Assembly: GCA_965226545.1 (NCBI GenBank)
Contig: OZ245364.1
Coordinates: 2,356,001 to 2,420,000 of the forward strand
Direction: 5' to 3'
DNA: 64,000 bases
Source: JAHRAW01 sp965226545
GTDB lineage: Bacteria; Pseudomonadota; Gammaproteobacteria; Arenicellales; Poriferihabitantaceae
The position numbers were made by a program, and so were the translations under genes. How positions within the stretch are numbered: position 1 is the first letter of the stretch; every line of letters starts with the position of its first letter. The notes under the pieces were generated by a model. It was not told the origin of the DNA and ran no database searches. It worked only from the letters and a program-made list of their open reading frames with translations. Below are positions 52,710 to 60,561 of this stretch, in pieces.

Positions 52710-53713
52710 TGCAACACAAACGCGCGCATTAAAATCCGCGCGTAATGATCCAACAATAAAAATCCAAACAACGCGCTTAAATAAAACACCGAATAGCCGA
52801 AGGTTTTCATTGCGTATTGATCGCCGTCGCCGCGATAAAGTTTTATCGCGTGGTATAAAAACCCCAAGCCCAAGGCCAACGCCCCGATAAGATAAATCAC
52901 CCCGCTCATCAACAACACAAACGGCATCAAGGTAACCAACAACAACAAAATCGCATACAACAAAATATGCAGTTTGGTGAACGCCACGCCGTAGGCGACC
53001 GGCAACATCGGCACATCGACTTTGGCGTATTCATCGACGCGCTTAATCGCCAACGCCCAAAAGTGCGGCGGCGTCCACACAAAGATGATGAGAAACAACA
53101 ACAACGCCTCGCCGTGGATTTCGCCGGTGACCGAAGTCCACCCCAACACCGGCGGCGCCGCCCCGGCCGCGCCGCCGAGCACGATGTTCTGCGGCGTGCT
53201 GCGCTTTAAATACATGCTGTACACCACCGCATAACCAATCAGCGACGCGAAGGTTAAGGCGGCGGTTAAGGTGTTGACAAAAATTAACAACACCGCCATC
53301 GATAACGCTTCCAACACCAACGCAAAGCCAATCGCGCGCCGCGCCGACACCGCGCCGCGCGGCAACGGGCGATTGTGGGTGCGCGCCATCTTGGCGTCGG
53401 TTTCCAAATCGACCCAATGATTAATCGCCGCGCCGGCCGCCGCGGCCAAGCCGATGCCGAGCAATCCAAAAAACCACGCGCGAAACGGCGGCAATGAATC
53501 GCTCGATAAAAACATCCCGACCAACGCGGTGAACAAAATCAACAACACCACTTTGGGCTTGCATAATTCGAAATAATCGCGCCACACGGGGCGGCTGTCG
53601 GCGGCGGCAAACACGGCAAGAATGGGCTGGGCAAAAACGAATATGGACTGGCGCAATCGTAGCAAATATTTAACCCAATACTTAACCTTGCGGCGATTGC
53701 AAGCGCACGGCAA
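52706..53713 (-). CDS. cyoE: Protoheme IX farnesyltransferase (CyoE/CtaB)
   Basis: A UbiA-superfamily membrane prenyltransferase that makes heme O. The prenyl-diphosphate site is AAINHWVDLETDAKMARTHN then RPLPRGAVS (about residues 95-125), with a second motif around SMYLKRSTPQNIVLGGAAGA and FVWTPPHFWALAIKRVDEY. There are about nine hydrophobic segments. It is 335 residues; the first 40 or so before YFELCKPKVVLL may be over-long, as a downstream start is possible. No terminal oxidase genes are adjacent. Confidence 0.93.
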   Translation of the reverse strand: MPCACNRRKVKYWVKYLLRLRQSIFVFAQPILAVFAAADSRPVWRDYFELCKPKVVLLILFTALVGMFLSSDSLPPFRAWFFGLLGIGLAAAAGAAINHWVDLETDAKMARTHNRPLPRGAVSARRAIGFALVLEALSMAVLLIFVNTLTAALTFASLIGYAVVYSMYLKRSTPQNIVLGGAAGAAPPVLGWTSVTGEIHGEALLLFLIIFVWTPPHFWALAIKRVDEYAKVDVPMLPVAYGVAFTKLHILLYAILLLLVTLMPFVLLMSGVIYLIGALALGLGFLYHAIKLYRGDGDQYAMKTFGYSVFYLSALFGFLLLDHYARILMRAFVLH

Positions 53714-54009
53714 AATACGCGCGCGGTTGGTGAAAGTTGCGGTTGTTTGACGATGGCGACCGTTGGATGATGATTAACGTTGGACGAATTAACGCCCGAT
53801 GACCGCGTTGTCGATTGACGCGGCGGTAAAGTTAATTGTCGACTTCGATGGCGATGATTAATATTTGATAAAGTTAACCGTCGCTGATGCTTTAATTGCA
53901 AGTGCACTGCGATTAACATCGATACCGTTTCACAACGTTAGCGAAATTAAAGTAAACGAAGTAACGTTAACCAAGTTAACACGCCCCAACTTATCCCGCA
54001 CAAAAACCA
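53714..54009. repeat. cyoE-ghrA divergent gap with GTTAAC-rich repeats
   Basis: The 296-bp gap holds no gene. It is A+T-richer and repeats GTTGGATGATGATTAACG, AAAGTTAACCG and CGTTAACCAAGTTAACAC words, several with the GTTAAC palindrome. Promoters for both divergent genes must lie here but are not obvious. Confidence 0.45.
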
Positions 54010-54960
54010 ATGCCCAAACCACCGCAACCGCCGCGCGAAGTGTTGTTGATAAAAGCCGACGACGACCGCTTTGACGATTGGCGGCGCGCATTCGACGGCT
54101 TTGATGTCGAGGTGCGCGATTGGGATGCGCCCGGCGAGGCGGCGCGCGTGAACTATGCATTGGTGTGGCAGCCGCCGCCGGGTGCGTTGGCGCGGTTGGT
54201 GAACTTAAAATTAATCATCTCCATCGGCGCGGGGTTGGATCATTTGCTCGGCGAAAACATTTTGCCGCGCGACGTGCCGGTGTTGCGCATGGTCGAAGAC
54301 GGCTTGACCGCCGGCATCACCGAATATGTGCTGTACACCACCTTGCGTTTTCATCGCGCGATGCCGCAATACGAAGCCGACCGCCTCGCGCGCCGCTGGC
54401 GCATCGGCGACGCCCCGCCGGCGCAACAACGCCGCATCGGCATTCTTGGCTTGGGCGTGCTCGGCGCGGATGCGGCGCGCGCATTGGTTGCGCTTGGCTT
54501 TGATGTTGCCGGCTGGAGTCGCGGCGCAAAAAACATCGACGGCGTCGTTTGTTTGCACGGCGATGCGCAACTGCCAAAGTTGTTGGCGCGCAGCGAAATA
54601 TTAATTTGCCTGTTGCCGCTGACCGCCGCAACCGAAAACATTTTATGCGCGGCAAACTTCGCCAAGATGCCCAAAGGCGCGCATCTCATCAACGCCGCGC
54701 GCGGCGCGCATTGCAATGAAGGCGATTTAATCGAGGCGCTGGATTGCGGACAACTCGCCGGCGCGGCCTTGGATGTGTTTCACGAGGAACCGTTGCCGCC
54801 GGATAATCCGCTGTGGCGACACCCGGCGGTATACATCACGCCGCACATCGCCGGCAAAACCATGCCGCACAGCGCAGCGCAACACGTCATCGAAAACATC
54901 CGCCGCCTGCGCGCCGGACGCGCATTAACGCATCAAGTAAACTTTGCGCGCGGTTATTAA
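54010..54960 (+). CDS. ghrA: Glyoxylate/hydroxypyruvate reductase A-type D-2-hydroxyacid dehydrogenase
   Basis: An NADPH-dependent 2-hydroxyacid dehydrogenase. The early part KLIISIGAGLDHLLGENILP and VTEY-like 'AGITEYVLYTTLRFHR' match the GhrA subgroup. The Rossmann motif is RIGILGLGVLGADAARAL (about residues 142-159). Catalytic Arg is in LINAARGAHCNEGDL, Glu in DVFHEEPLPPDNPLW, and His in YITPHIAGKTMPHSA. It is 316 residues, matching GhrA (312). Substrate preference within this group is not certain from sequence. Confidence 0.9.
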   Translation: MPKPPQPPREVLLIKADDDRFDDWRRAFDGFDVEVRDWDAPGEAARVNYALVWQPPPGALARLVNLKLIISIGAGLDHLLGENILPRDVPVLRMVEDGLTAGITEYVLYTTLRFHRAMPQYEADRLARRWRIGDAPPAQQRRIGILGLGVLGADAARALVALGFDVAGWSRGAKNIDGVVCLHGDAQLPKLLARSEILICLLPLTAATENILCAANFAKMPKGAHLINAARGAHCNEGDLIEALDCGQLAGAALDVFHEEPLPPDNPLWRHPAVYITPHIAGKTMPHSAAQHVIENIRRLRAGRALTHQVNFARGY

Positions 54961-55244
54961 GTTAATCGCCATTGCACTCGCGACATTGCCGCGCTTGCGA
55001 TACTTTGCGTACAGTGCAAGACAACGGCAAAACATTCGAACGCATTAATAATTTGTGACGCTTGCAACTTTGGACTCGACAACGCTTGCAACGTTTTGCG
55101 CACAGTGCAAGGCAACTGACGCTTAACGCGCGATGGACTCTTAACCGAATGACTCCGCCACACGCCATCCGGCGGCGCAATGCGATGCAAACGACAGGCG
55201 GCGGTTATGTAAGTTAATCGATTGACGCTTAACCGAGTGACTCG
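54961..55244. repeat. Gap with duplicated folD 3' end and CTTGCGATACTTTGCG repeats
   Basis: 55141-55202 repeats the folD 3' end and flank (55229-55289) with a few substitutions and one indel. Further left, CGCTTGCGATACTTTGCGTACAGTGCAAG (about 54988) and CGCTTGCAACGTTTTGCGCACAGTGCAAG (about 55081) are a second pair about 90 bp apart. There is no gene. Confidence 0.7.
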
Positions 55245-56126
55245 TTACACGCCATCCGGCGGCGCAACGCCATGCAGCCGACAGGCGGCCAACAACGTAT
55301 TGCGCAACAAACAGGCGATGGTCATCGGCCCGACGCCGCCCGGCACCGGCGTAATTGCGCCGGCGATTTTTTGCGCGGCGGCAAACTCAACATCGCCGAC
55401 CAACCGCGTCTTGCCGTCGCGCGCAATGCGGTTGATGCCGACGTCAATCACCGTCGCGCCGGGCTTTATCCAATCGCCTTTGATTAATTCCGGCGCGCCG
55501 ACCGCGGCCAATAAAATATCCGCGCCGCGACACACCGCCGGCAAATCGCGGGTGCGCGAATGCGCGATGGTCACCGTGCAATTTTCGCGCAACAACAACA
55601 ACGCCGCCGGCTTGCCGACAATGTTCGACCGCCCGACCACCACCGCATTCATCCCGGACAAATCGCCGAGATGATGTTTGAGCAACAACAAACAACCGCT
55701 CGGCGTACACGCCGCCAATGCATCCGCGCCGCTCGCCAGTTTGCCGACGTTTTCAATGTGAAACCCGTCGACATCCTTGCCGACCGCAATCGCGTTAATC
55801 ACGCGGTCGCCATCGATGTGCGGCGGCAACGGCAACTGCACCAACACGCCATGCACGCGCGCATCGTCGTTGAGTTGCGCAATCAACCGCAGCAATTCAT
55901 CCTCGCCGGTCGCCGCCGGCAATTTATGCGCAAACGAATTCATCCCCACCTCCACCGTGCGCGCGCCCTTGTTGCGCACATACACCTCACTCGCCGCATC
56001 ATCCCCCACCAACACCACCGCCAACCCGGGCGTAACCCCGTCACGCGCCTTCAACGCAGCCACGCCGCCCTTAATCCGCCCGCACAACGATTCGGCGAAC
56101 GCTTTTCCGTCGATGAGAGTTGCCAT
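55245..56126 (-). CDS. folD: Methylene-tetrahydrofolate dehydrogenase/cyclohydrolase FolD
   Basis: A bifunctional enzyme of one-carbon metabolism that interconverts 5,10-methylene-THF and 10-formyl-THF. Signature 1 region: GVLVQLPLPPHIDGDRVINA; then ACTPSGCLLLLKHH, VVVGRSNIVGKPAALLLL and the terminal AGAITPVPGGVGPMTIACLL. The ATG at 56126 gives MATLIDGKAFAE and a 293-residue protein; the open frame runs to 56219. A TATAAT-like -10 (56179-56184 on the minus strand) lies about 50 bp upstream. Its tail CRLHGVAPPDGV is partly duplicated downstream at 55141-55202. Confidence 0.95.
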   Translation of the reverse strand: MATLIDGKAFAESLCGRIKGGVAALKARDGVTPGLAVVLVGDDAASEVYVRNKGARTVEVGMNSFAHKLPAATGEDELLRLIAQLNDDARVHGVLVQLPLPPHIDGDRVINAIAVGKDVDGFHIENVGKLASGADALAACTPSGCLLLLKHHLGDLSGMNAVVVGRSNIVGKPAALLLLRENCTVTIAHSRTRDLPAVCRGADILLAAVGAPELIKGDWIKPGATVIDVGINRIARDGKTRLVGDVEFAAAQKIAGAITPVPGGVGPMTIACLLRNTLLAACRLHGVAPPDGV

Positions 56127-56191
56127 TGGAATGCTTGATAAAGATAATAACGCGCGCCGTCGGCGCGAATGCGCGGGGATTATACGGTATT

Positions 56192-56212
56192 GCGGGCGCG
56201 TAAACCGCCCGC
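56192..56212. promoter_or_regulatory. GCGGGCG/CGCCCGC hairpin between the island and folD
   Basis: GCGGGCG (56192-56198) and CGCCCGC (56206-56212) form a 7-bp stem with a 7-base loop just beyond the last island gene. It has no T-run, so it could be a weak terminator or an operator near the folD promoter. Confidence 0.45.
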
Positions 56213-56223
56213 AGTGCAATCGA

Positions 56224-56673
56224 CTATTCGTTTGGCACCAACAAAGTACCGGCTATCTCATTCCATAAAGCCATTCTAAACCTCACATCGCACATTCGTG
56301 CCCCGCCCTTTTGCCGATAAGGACAAATATCGGCATGTGATTTGGATTCGTTCGTAGGTGAATATTTTATCGAAATATCTTGATTGTATTTCTCCGCAAT
56401 GTTGCGCTTGGCACTACCCACGGCGATTTTTGCAAATCGCCCATTTTTTCGTGTTTCACGCGCCATATCTCCGCAAACGAGATTGAGACATCGGTCAAGA
56501 TTCGAATTGCCGTTACAAAACTCCAACCAATTAGTCGAGCAACATTCTTCGCTTTTTCGCAATTCAAAAGCGGTTTGTAAAATAGTCCCGTCCGTTACGT
56601 GTTGGGGAGAACAGTAACGCACCACATGATTTTCATCAGGGATATCATCGCCGTGATTTAGGTTTTGCGCCAT
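56224..56673 (-). CDS. Island gene C, conserved-looking protein of unknown function
   Basis: A 149-residue protein, third in a three-gene overlapping set. The N-terminus has DDIPDENHVVRYCSPQHV and then AFELRKSEECCSTNWLEFCN; the C-terminus has KSHADICPY and RMALWNEIAGTLLVPNE. The layout (vvRY..P...aF.lR....s.NWLE, then a SHA-I motif) resembles small uncharacterised proteins that I associate with accessory gene clusters, but I cannot name the family. It starts inside the end of gene B (16-bp overlap, ATG at 56673), so translation is probably coupled. G+C is lower than in the flanking core genes. Cysteine content is notable (7 or more). Confidence 0.65.
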   Translation of the reverse strand: MAQNLNHGDDIPDENHVVRYCSPQHVTDGTILQTAFELRKSEECCSTNWLEFCNGNSNLDRCLNLVCGDMARETRKNGRFAKIAVGSAKRNIAEKYNQDISIKYSPTNESKSHADICPYRQKGGARMCDVRFRMALWNEIAGTLLVPNE

Positions 56674-57281
56674 TTATCCACGCCATGTGCAATCAGCCTT
56701 TCGGCAAGCCCGGTCTGCGCAATGGAATCTTCGGAGTCGTCAATTAATGAATCAGGAGCATTTTGATTTGCGTCAAGCAAAGCAAAAGAAACGCGTTCAT
56801 TACCCAAAAAGTCGACGACCAAACATTGGTCTTTCGCCAAATGCCAACTCGCCGAAAGCGCACCAGTGCTCAAAATGCCCAACAACGGCTCACCCAAACC
56901 GTTGAATTTTTCGGTCAAAAATTTATCAACGAATTGTACATATCCAATCGCAGAAGTTAAGGACATGGGTTGGGCGCCATCTTCGAAATCTTCGAGGTGC
57001 GACAATTCCAAAATGCGTGCTGCACTTTTGGGGAAATTTTGATTGACCAGTTCAAGCACAATCGCTTTAACCAAATTTTCCCTGACAAATCTTTTAACTT
57101 CCGTAGCGTAACTTGCGCCGTCTGCGCCCGTGTAATTTGGAACAAGCGTGAAATCACGCTCATTAAGCCAAAAAATCAATTGGTCAGTGTTCGCACCCGC
57201 ATGAATTCCAGATTGCTCGTCATACACTTGAGGACGATGAACTTGCATAGTATCCATCATCGGCGTCAGGTCAATAATCAT
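56658..57281 (-). CDS. Island gene B, protein of unknown function
   Basis: A 207-residue protein starting at the ATG at 57281 (MIIDLTPMMDTMQVHRPQVY), four bases after the gene A stop; the frame could begin at 57329. The first half contains DQLIFWLNERDFTLVPNYTG and FPKSAARILELSHLEDFEDG. The second half has LLGILSTGALSASWHL then CLVVDFLGNERVSFALLD, a beta-rich pattern. No signal peptide, membrane segment or catalytic motif is recognisable. It sits between A and C in an overlapping operon; a shared complex or regulatory unit is an inference from that arrangement only. Confidence 0.65.
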   Translation of the reverse strand: MIIDLTPMMDTMQVHRPQVYDEQSGIHAGANTDQLIFWLNERDFTLVPNYTGADGASYATEVKRFVRENLVKAIVLELVNQNFPKSAARILELSHLEDFEDGAQPMSLTSAIGYVQFVDKFLTEKFNGLGEPLLGILSTGALSASWHLAKDQCLVVDFLGNERVSFALLDANQNAPDSLIDDSEDSIAQTGLAERLIAHGVDKWRKT

Positions 57282-57285
57282 CGAA

Positions 57286-57945
57286 TCATGCCCCCGAAAA
57301 GTATTGGTTAATATTTTCCACAAGGGCACTGTAAAGCCTTTGTGGGTTTTCCAAAACGGTAATTAACTGCGCAACAACATCTTTCTCCGCATCACCGGAA
57401 AAATCCAATTGAAAATTGATGTCCACATTGACAACATTGAGCGATTCTAACGTTGTCGTCATTGTGCAAACACACGCCTCATCGACTTTTTTCTCAAAAG
57501 TCAATGAGGTGGGGGAAATTTGTTCGCCCCATTGTCGTCGGTCGGTTAGAAATTGATTCTTAAACCAGCCAATCGAATCGTTGGTTTCCATTCTCACGCG
57601 CCAATTAATTCCCATTGCTTTGTAGGGAATATGCGGCAAAACTTCAACATATTTTTTGACGCAGCGGTATAAATTTTCCGAACTCGGCAACTTTGCTTGC
57701 ATGGCTTGTCTAACTTTTTCAGAAACAGTTAAACGCCCCGGATTGACTTCCAGTTGAAGTTTATCAAAGTCAACTTTCGAAACAACCGGAGTAACCAGCG
57801 AATCCTCCGACCGATCGCTCCAATCGCGCGGGATAATGTTGCTTTGTCGTAAAAAATCGGCGTTGATAATGGACGGATTATGGACGCGCGCAACCAGCAC
57901 GACGGATGCGTGAACAACCTCCCAATGCGCAACGGACGCGGGCAT
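57286..57945 (-). CDS. Island gene A, protein of unknown function
   Basis: A 219-residue protein from the ATG at 57945 (MPASVAHWEVVHASVVLVAR), first of the three-gene set. Features: VDFDKLQLEVNPGRLTVSEK, VLPHIPYKAMGINWRVRMET, and a beta-rich end VNVDINFQLDFSG followed by a helical tail DVVAQLITVLENPQRLYSAL. It resembles soluble alpha/beta proteins of unknown role; no enzyme motif is seen. Local G+C is low (25 of 60 in 57121-57180 within the island, against 38 of 60 in 58621-58680 in fabD). A strong hairpin lies just upstream (57973-58000). Confidence 0.65.
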   Translation of the reverse strand: MPASVAHWEVVHASVVLVARVHNPSIINADFLRQSNIIPRDWSDRSEDSLVTPVVSKVDFDKLQLEVNPGRLTVSEKVRQAMQAKLPSSENLYRCVKKYVEVLPHIPYKAMGINWRVRMETNDSIGWFKNQFLTDRRQWGEQISPTSLTFEKKVDEACVCTMTTTLESLNVVNVDINFQLDFSGDAEKDVVAQLITVLENPQRLYSALVENINQYFSGA

Positions 57946-57972
57946 TTTAGTTGGTTGGACGCAATGGACTGA

Positions 57973-58000
57973 AAGGTGACCGCGAAAAGCGAGTCACCTT
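57973..58000. promoter_or_regulatory. Hairpin AAGGTGAC...GTCACCTT upstream of the island operon
   Basis: AAGGTGAC (57973-57980) pairs with GTCACCTT (57993-58000), extended by CGC/GCG near the loop. It lies 28 bp before gene A on its own strand. There is no T-run, so an operator or leader structure is as likely as a terminator. The rest of the 361-bp gap to fabD shows no supported gene. Confidence 0.55.
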
Positions 58001-58253
58001 ATAGAGAAGGTGGTTGTGTGGGGTAGATTCATTGTTGGGACATTCTCTTGCGGACATTTTCCTCGCACTGCCACAACGTGACAATTTACAAGAATATCTA
58101 CAAGATGCGGATAAATCTTACCACAATCAATATCGCCCATCATTAAAAATGTTTTAAGTTTCTGCGCACAACCAGCCCCACAAAAGCCGGGGAATCGCAT
58201 AAAAACAACCTCTGTCGATATTCCAACCAATCTGAAAAACCTATTCCACCGTG

Positions 58254-58259
58254 TATAAT
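58254..58259 (+). promoter_or_regulatory. TATAAT -10 element before fabD
   Basis: A perfect TATAAT lies 48 bp upstream of the fabD ATG. No good -35 is seen at 16-18 bp, so this may be an extended or activator-dependent promoter. Confidence 0.5.
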
Positions 58260-58306
58260 CCGCCAACCCGCAACCCGCCACTTCGCAACCCAACCAAGCA
58301 ACAACA

Positions 58307-59269
58307 ATGCCGCCGTCAACAATCGCTTATCTATTCCCCGGACAAGGCGCGCAATACGCCGGGATTGGCGCGGATTTGTATGCGGCGCATGCGGGGGTGC
58401 GCGAGGTGTATGCGCAGGCGAGTGAGGCGTTGGGGTATGACATTGCCGAGTTGTCGTTTGGCGGCGATGCGGAGCGGATTAATTTAACGCGGTATACGCA
58501 GCCGGTGTTGTTGACGCATTCGATGGCATGCATGCGCGTTTGGCATGAGCGGGTTGGCGCGCACACGCCGGTGATTGCCGCCGGGCACAGTTTGGGCGAG
58601 TATTGCGCGTTGGTGGCGAGCGGCGCGTTGGCGTTTGCCGATGCGTTGCGATTGGTGAAAACGCGCGGCGAGTTGATGGGCGAATACGGACGCGGCGCGA
58701 TGGCGGCGTTGATGTTGACGCAGGACGACGCCGGCGCGTTGGCGCAGCGGCATTATTGTCAAATCGCGGCGTGCAATCTGCCCGCGCAAACCGTGATTGG
58801 CGGGCGCGAGGAGGATGTCGCCGCGTTGCTCGAGGCGATGGCGCAGCGGCATCCGCGCAAACGCGGCATCCGCTTAAAAACCGAAGGCGCGTTTCACACT
58901 TATCTAATGGTCGAAGCGGCGATGAAATTCCGCGAGACGCTGGTGCGCACATCGTTTGCCGCGCCGAAGTTTGCGGTGTTGTCGAACTTCAGCGGTGCTG
59001 CGCACGACGATGATGTCGATGCGATTCGTTCGCGCTTGTTTTTGCAGTTGTTTAATCCGGTGCTGTGGTGCGACAACTTAACCGCCGCCGCAACCCGCGC
59101 CGAATGCCTGATTGAATTCGGCGGCGGCTTGGGCAAGGGCGATTCACCCGCCGACAAACGCCCAAATTTGGAGGGCATCGTCAAAAAAACCTGCGCCGAC
59201 AAACGGTATCTGGCGGTGATTAATGTCGACAGTTTGGAAGCGTCGGCGACGGCGTTTTTGGACGGTTGA
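58307..59269 (+). CDS. fabD: ACP S-malonyltransferase (FabD-type acyltransferase)
   Basis: Transfers malonyl groups from CoA to acyl-carrier protein. YLFPGQGAQYAGIGADLY is the N-terminal motif, the nucleophile lies in AAGHSLGEYCALVASGAL (about residue 94) and the histidine in KTEGAFHTYLMVEAAMKF (about 200). It is 320 residues. It is not in a fab cluster: no fabH, fabG or acpP is adjacent, so a role in another malonyl-dependent pathway (for example a trans-acting acyltransferase for a polyketide or decarboxylase system) cannot be excluded. No Shine-Dalgarno sequence precedes the ATG. Confidence 0.86.
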   Translation: MPPSTIAYLFPGQGAQYAGIGADLYAAHAGVREVYAQASEALGYDIAELSFGGDAERINLTRYTQPVLLTHSMACMRVWHERVGAHTPVIAAGHSLGEYCALVASGALAFADALRLVKTRGELMGEYGRGAMAALMLTQDDAGALAQRHYCQIAACNLPAQTVIGGREEDVAALLEAMAQRHPRKRGIRLKTEGAFHTYLMVEAAMKFRETLVRTSFAAPKFAVLSNFSGAAHDDDVDAIRSRLFLQLFNPVLWCDNLTAAATRAECLIEFGGGLGKGDSPADKRPNLEGIVKKTCADKRYLAVINVDSLEASATAFLDG

Positions 59270-59390
59270 GTTGGACGGTGAATTGCGCAAGTTTTACCGT
59301 GCGGGTTATCGTAAAAAAGTTAACGCGACAGTGTTAATGAAAAAGTTTTACCGCAACAACTTAATTGCACACGCTTAACTCGACGACTTC

Positions 59391-59410
59391 GTAACGTTAA
59401 TTAACGTTAC
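59391..59410. promoter_or_regulatory. Perfect 20-bp palindrome GTAACGTTAATTAACGTTAC
   Basis: Full two-fold symmetry over 20 bp in the gap between the convergent fabD and homocysteine methyltransferase genes, 20 bp from the end of the latter. It could be a binding site or a rare bidirectional structure; there is no flanking T-run. Confidence 0.6.
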
Positions 59411-59429
59411 CCACCGTCCCTTACCCCCG

Positions 59430-60494
59430 CTACTTATCCCCCTTCCCCACATTGCGTCGATTGCGGCGCGCTTCGCGTGGGCGGACGGCGCCGGCGGCGA
59501 CGCTTAACTCGCCGCGCAATTGCGCCTTGGCGCCGGCCGACACTTCGCCCAAGCGGCGTTCAATCACCTCCAATGTCGGCGAGGGTTCGCGGCGGTGATG
59601 ATCGAGGGCGCGGCGCATTGCGCGCAGATGCGACGGGGTGGTGCCGCAACAGCCGCCGATGATTTTGGCGCCGGCGTCGATGGCGAGTTTGGTGTATTCG
59701 CTCATGATGTGCGCGTCGCCGTCGTAGACGATTTTGCCTTCGACATAATGCGGCACGCCGCAATTGGCTTTGGCGACCAACAGCGGCTCGATGGCGGCTT
59801 GGGTGCAGGCGTGTTGCATGTTGACGATGGCCGCGACCAATTCGGAGGCGCCGACGCCGCAATTTGCGCCGATGGCGATTGGGCGATGCGCCAACTGCAA
59901 ACTTAACTCGACGATGTCGGCCGGCGCCAAGCCCATCATGGTTCTGCCGTTGGTGTCCATGCTAAATGTCGCGACCATCGGCAAGCCGGCAACGCCGCCG
60001 CCTTCGACCGCGGCCGCGATTTCTTCGTGCGACGACATCGTTTCAATCCACAACACATCGACGCCGCCGCGCTTTAAGGCGCGCGCCTGTTCGGCAAACG
60101 CTTCGACCGCTTGTTCATGCGTCAAATCGCCGAGCGGCTGCAGGATTTCGCCGCTTGGTCCCATCGACCCGGCGACAATCACTTCGCGCGGCGCGGCATC
60201 GGCGCATTGCCGCGCGAGATGCGCGCCGGCGCGGTTTAATTCGTCGACGCGTTCGGCAGCGTCGTGACGTTTGAGTCGATGCCGCGTGCCGCCGAAGGTG
60301 TTGGTTAAAATTAAATCGGCGCCGGCGTCGATGAACGATTGATAATGCCGCGTGATGCGCTCGGGGTGTTGCGCATTCCACAACTCGGGCGAATCGCCGG
60401 ACAGCAAGCCGAGCGCAAACAGATTCGAGCCGGTCGCGCCGTCGGCCAGCAACACGCCGCGTTCGGTTAACAATCGATTGATGATGTTGTCCAT
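59430..60494 (-). CDS. Homocysteine S-methyltransferase (betaine-homocysteine type)
   Basis: A zinc-dependent methyltransferase that makes methionine. LLADGATGSNLFALGLLSGD at the start, GSMGPSGEILQPLGDL, and the zinc cysteines in AIGANCGVGASE and IIGGCCGTTPSHLRAM are all in place. The ATG at 60494 gives 354 residues; the open frame continues to 60755 but runs antisense through the divergent ligase gene. The overall pattern matches bacterial betaine-homocysteine methyltransferases rather than MetH, which has extra cobalamin domains. The methyl donor is inferred, not shown. It is divergent from the YbdK-type gene with a 67-bp shared promoter region. Confidence 0.88.
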   Translation of the reverse strand: MDNIINRLLTERGVLLADGATGSNLFALGLLSGDSPELWNAQHPERITRHYQSFIDAGADLILTNTFGGTRHRLKRHDAAERVDELNRAGAHLARQCADAAPREVIVAGSMGPSGEILQPLGDLTHEQAVEAFAEQARALKRGGVDVLWIETMSSHEEIAAAVEGGGVAGLPMVATFSMDTNGRTMMGLAPADIVELSLQLAHRPIAIGANCGVGASELVAAIVNMQHACTQAAIEPLLVAKANCGVPHYVEGKIVYDGDAHIMSEYTKLAIDAGAKIIGGCCGTTPSHLRAMRRALDHHRREPSPTLEVIERRLGEVSAGAKAQLRGELSVAAGAVRPREARRNRRNVGKGDK

Positions 60495-60527
60495 GGCAAA
60501 CACTTCGGCGCATCCAAAGGGGCGCGC

Positions 60528-60535
60528 ATTATAAT
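60528..60535. promoter_or_regulatory. Overlapping divergent -10 elements
   Basis: ATTATAAT contains TATAAT on the plus strand (60530-60535) and TATAAT on the minus strand (60528-60533), centred between two divergent genes only 67 bp apart. Transcription of one could exclude the other. The -35 elements are weak in both directions. Confidence 0.5.
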
Positions 60536-60561
60536 ACAAACAGGCAACGCCGGATGACACG

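Noticed and set aside
57994..58293. 99-residue cysteine-containing minus-strand frame upstream of the unknown cassette
   Set aside because: It needs a TTG start next to fabD, overlaps the fabD -10 element, ends inside the hairpin, and shows no recognisable family pattern.
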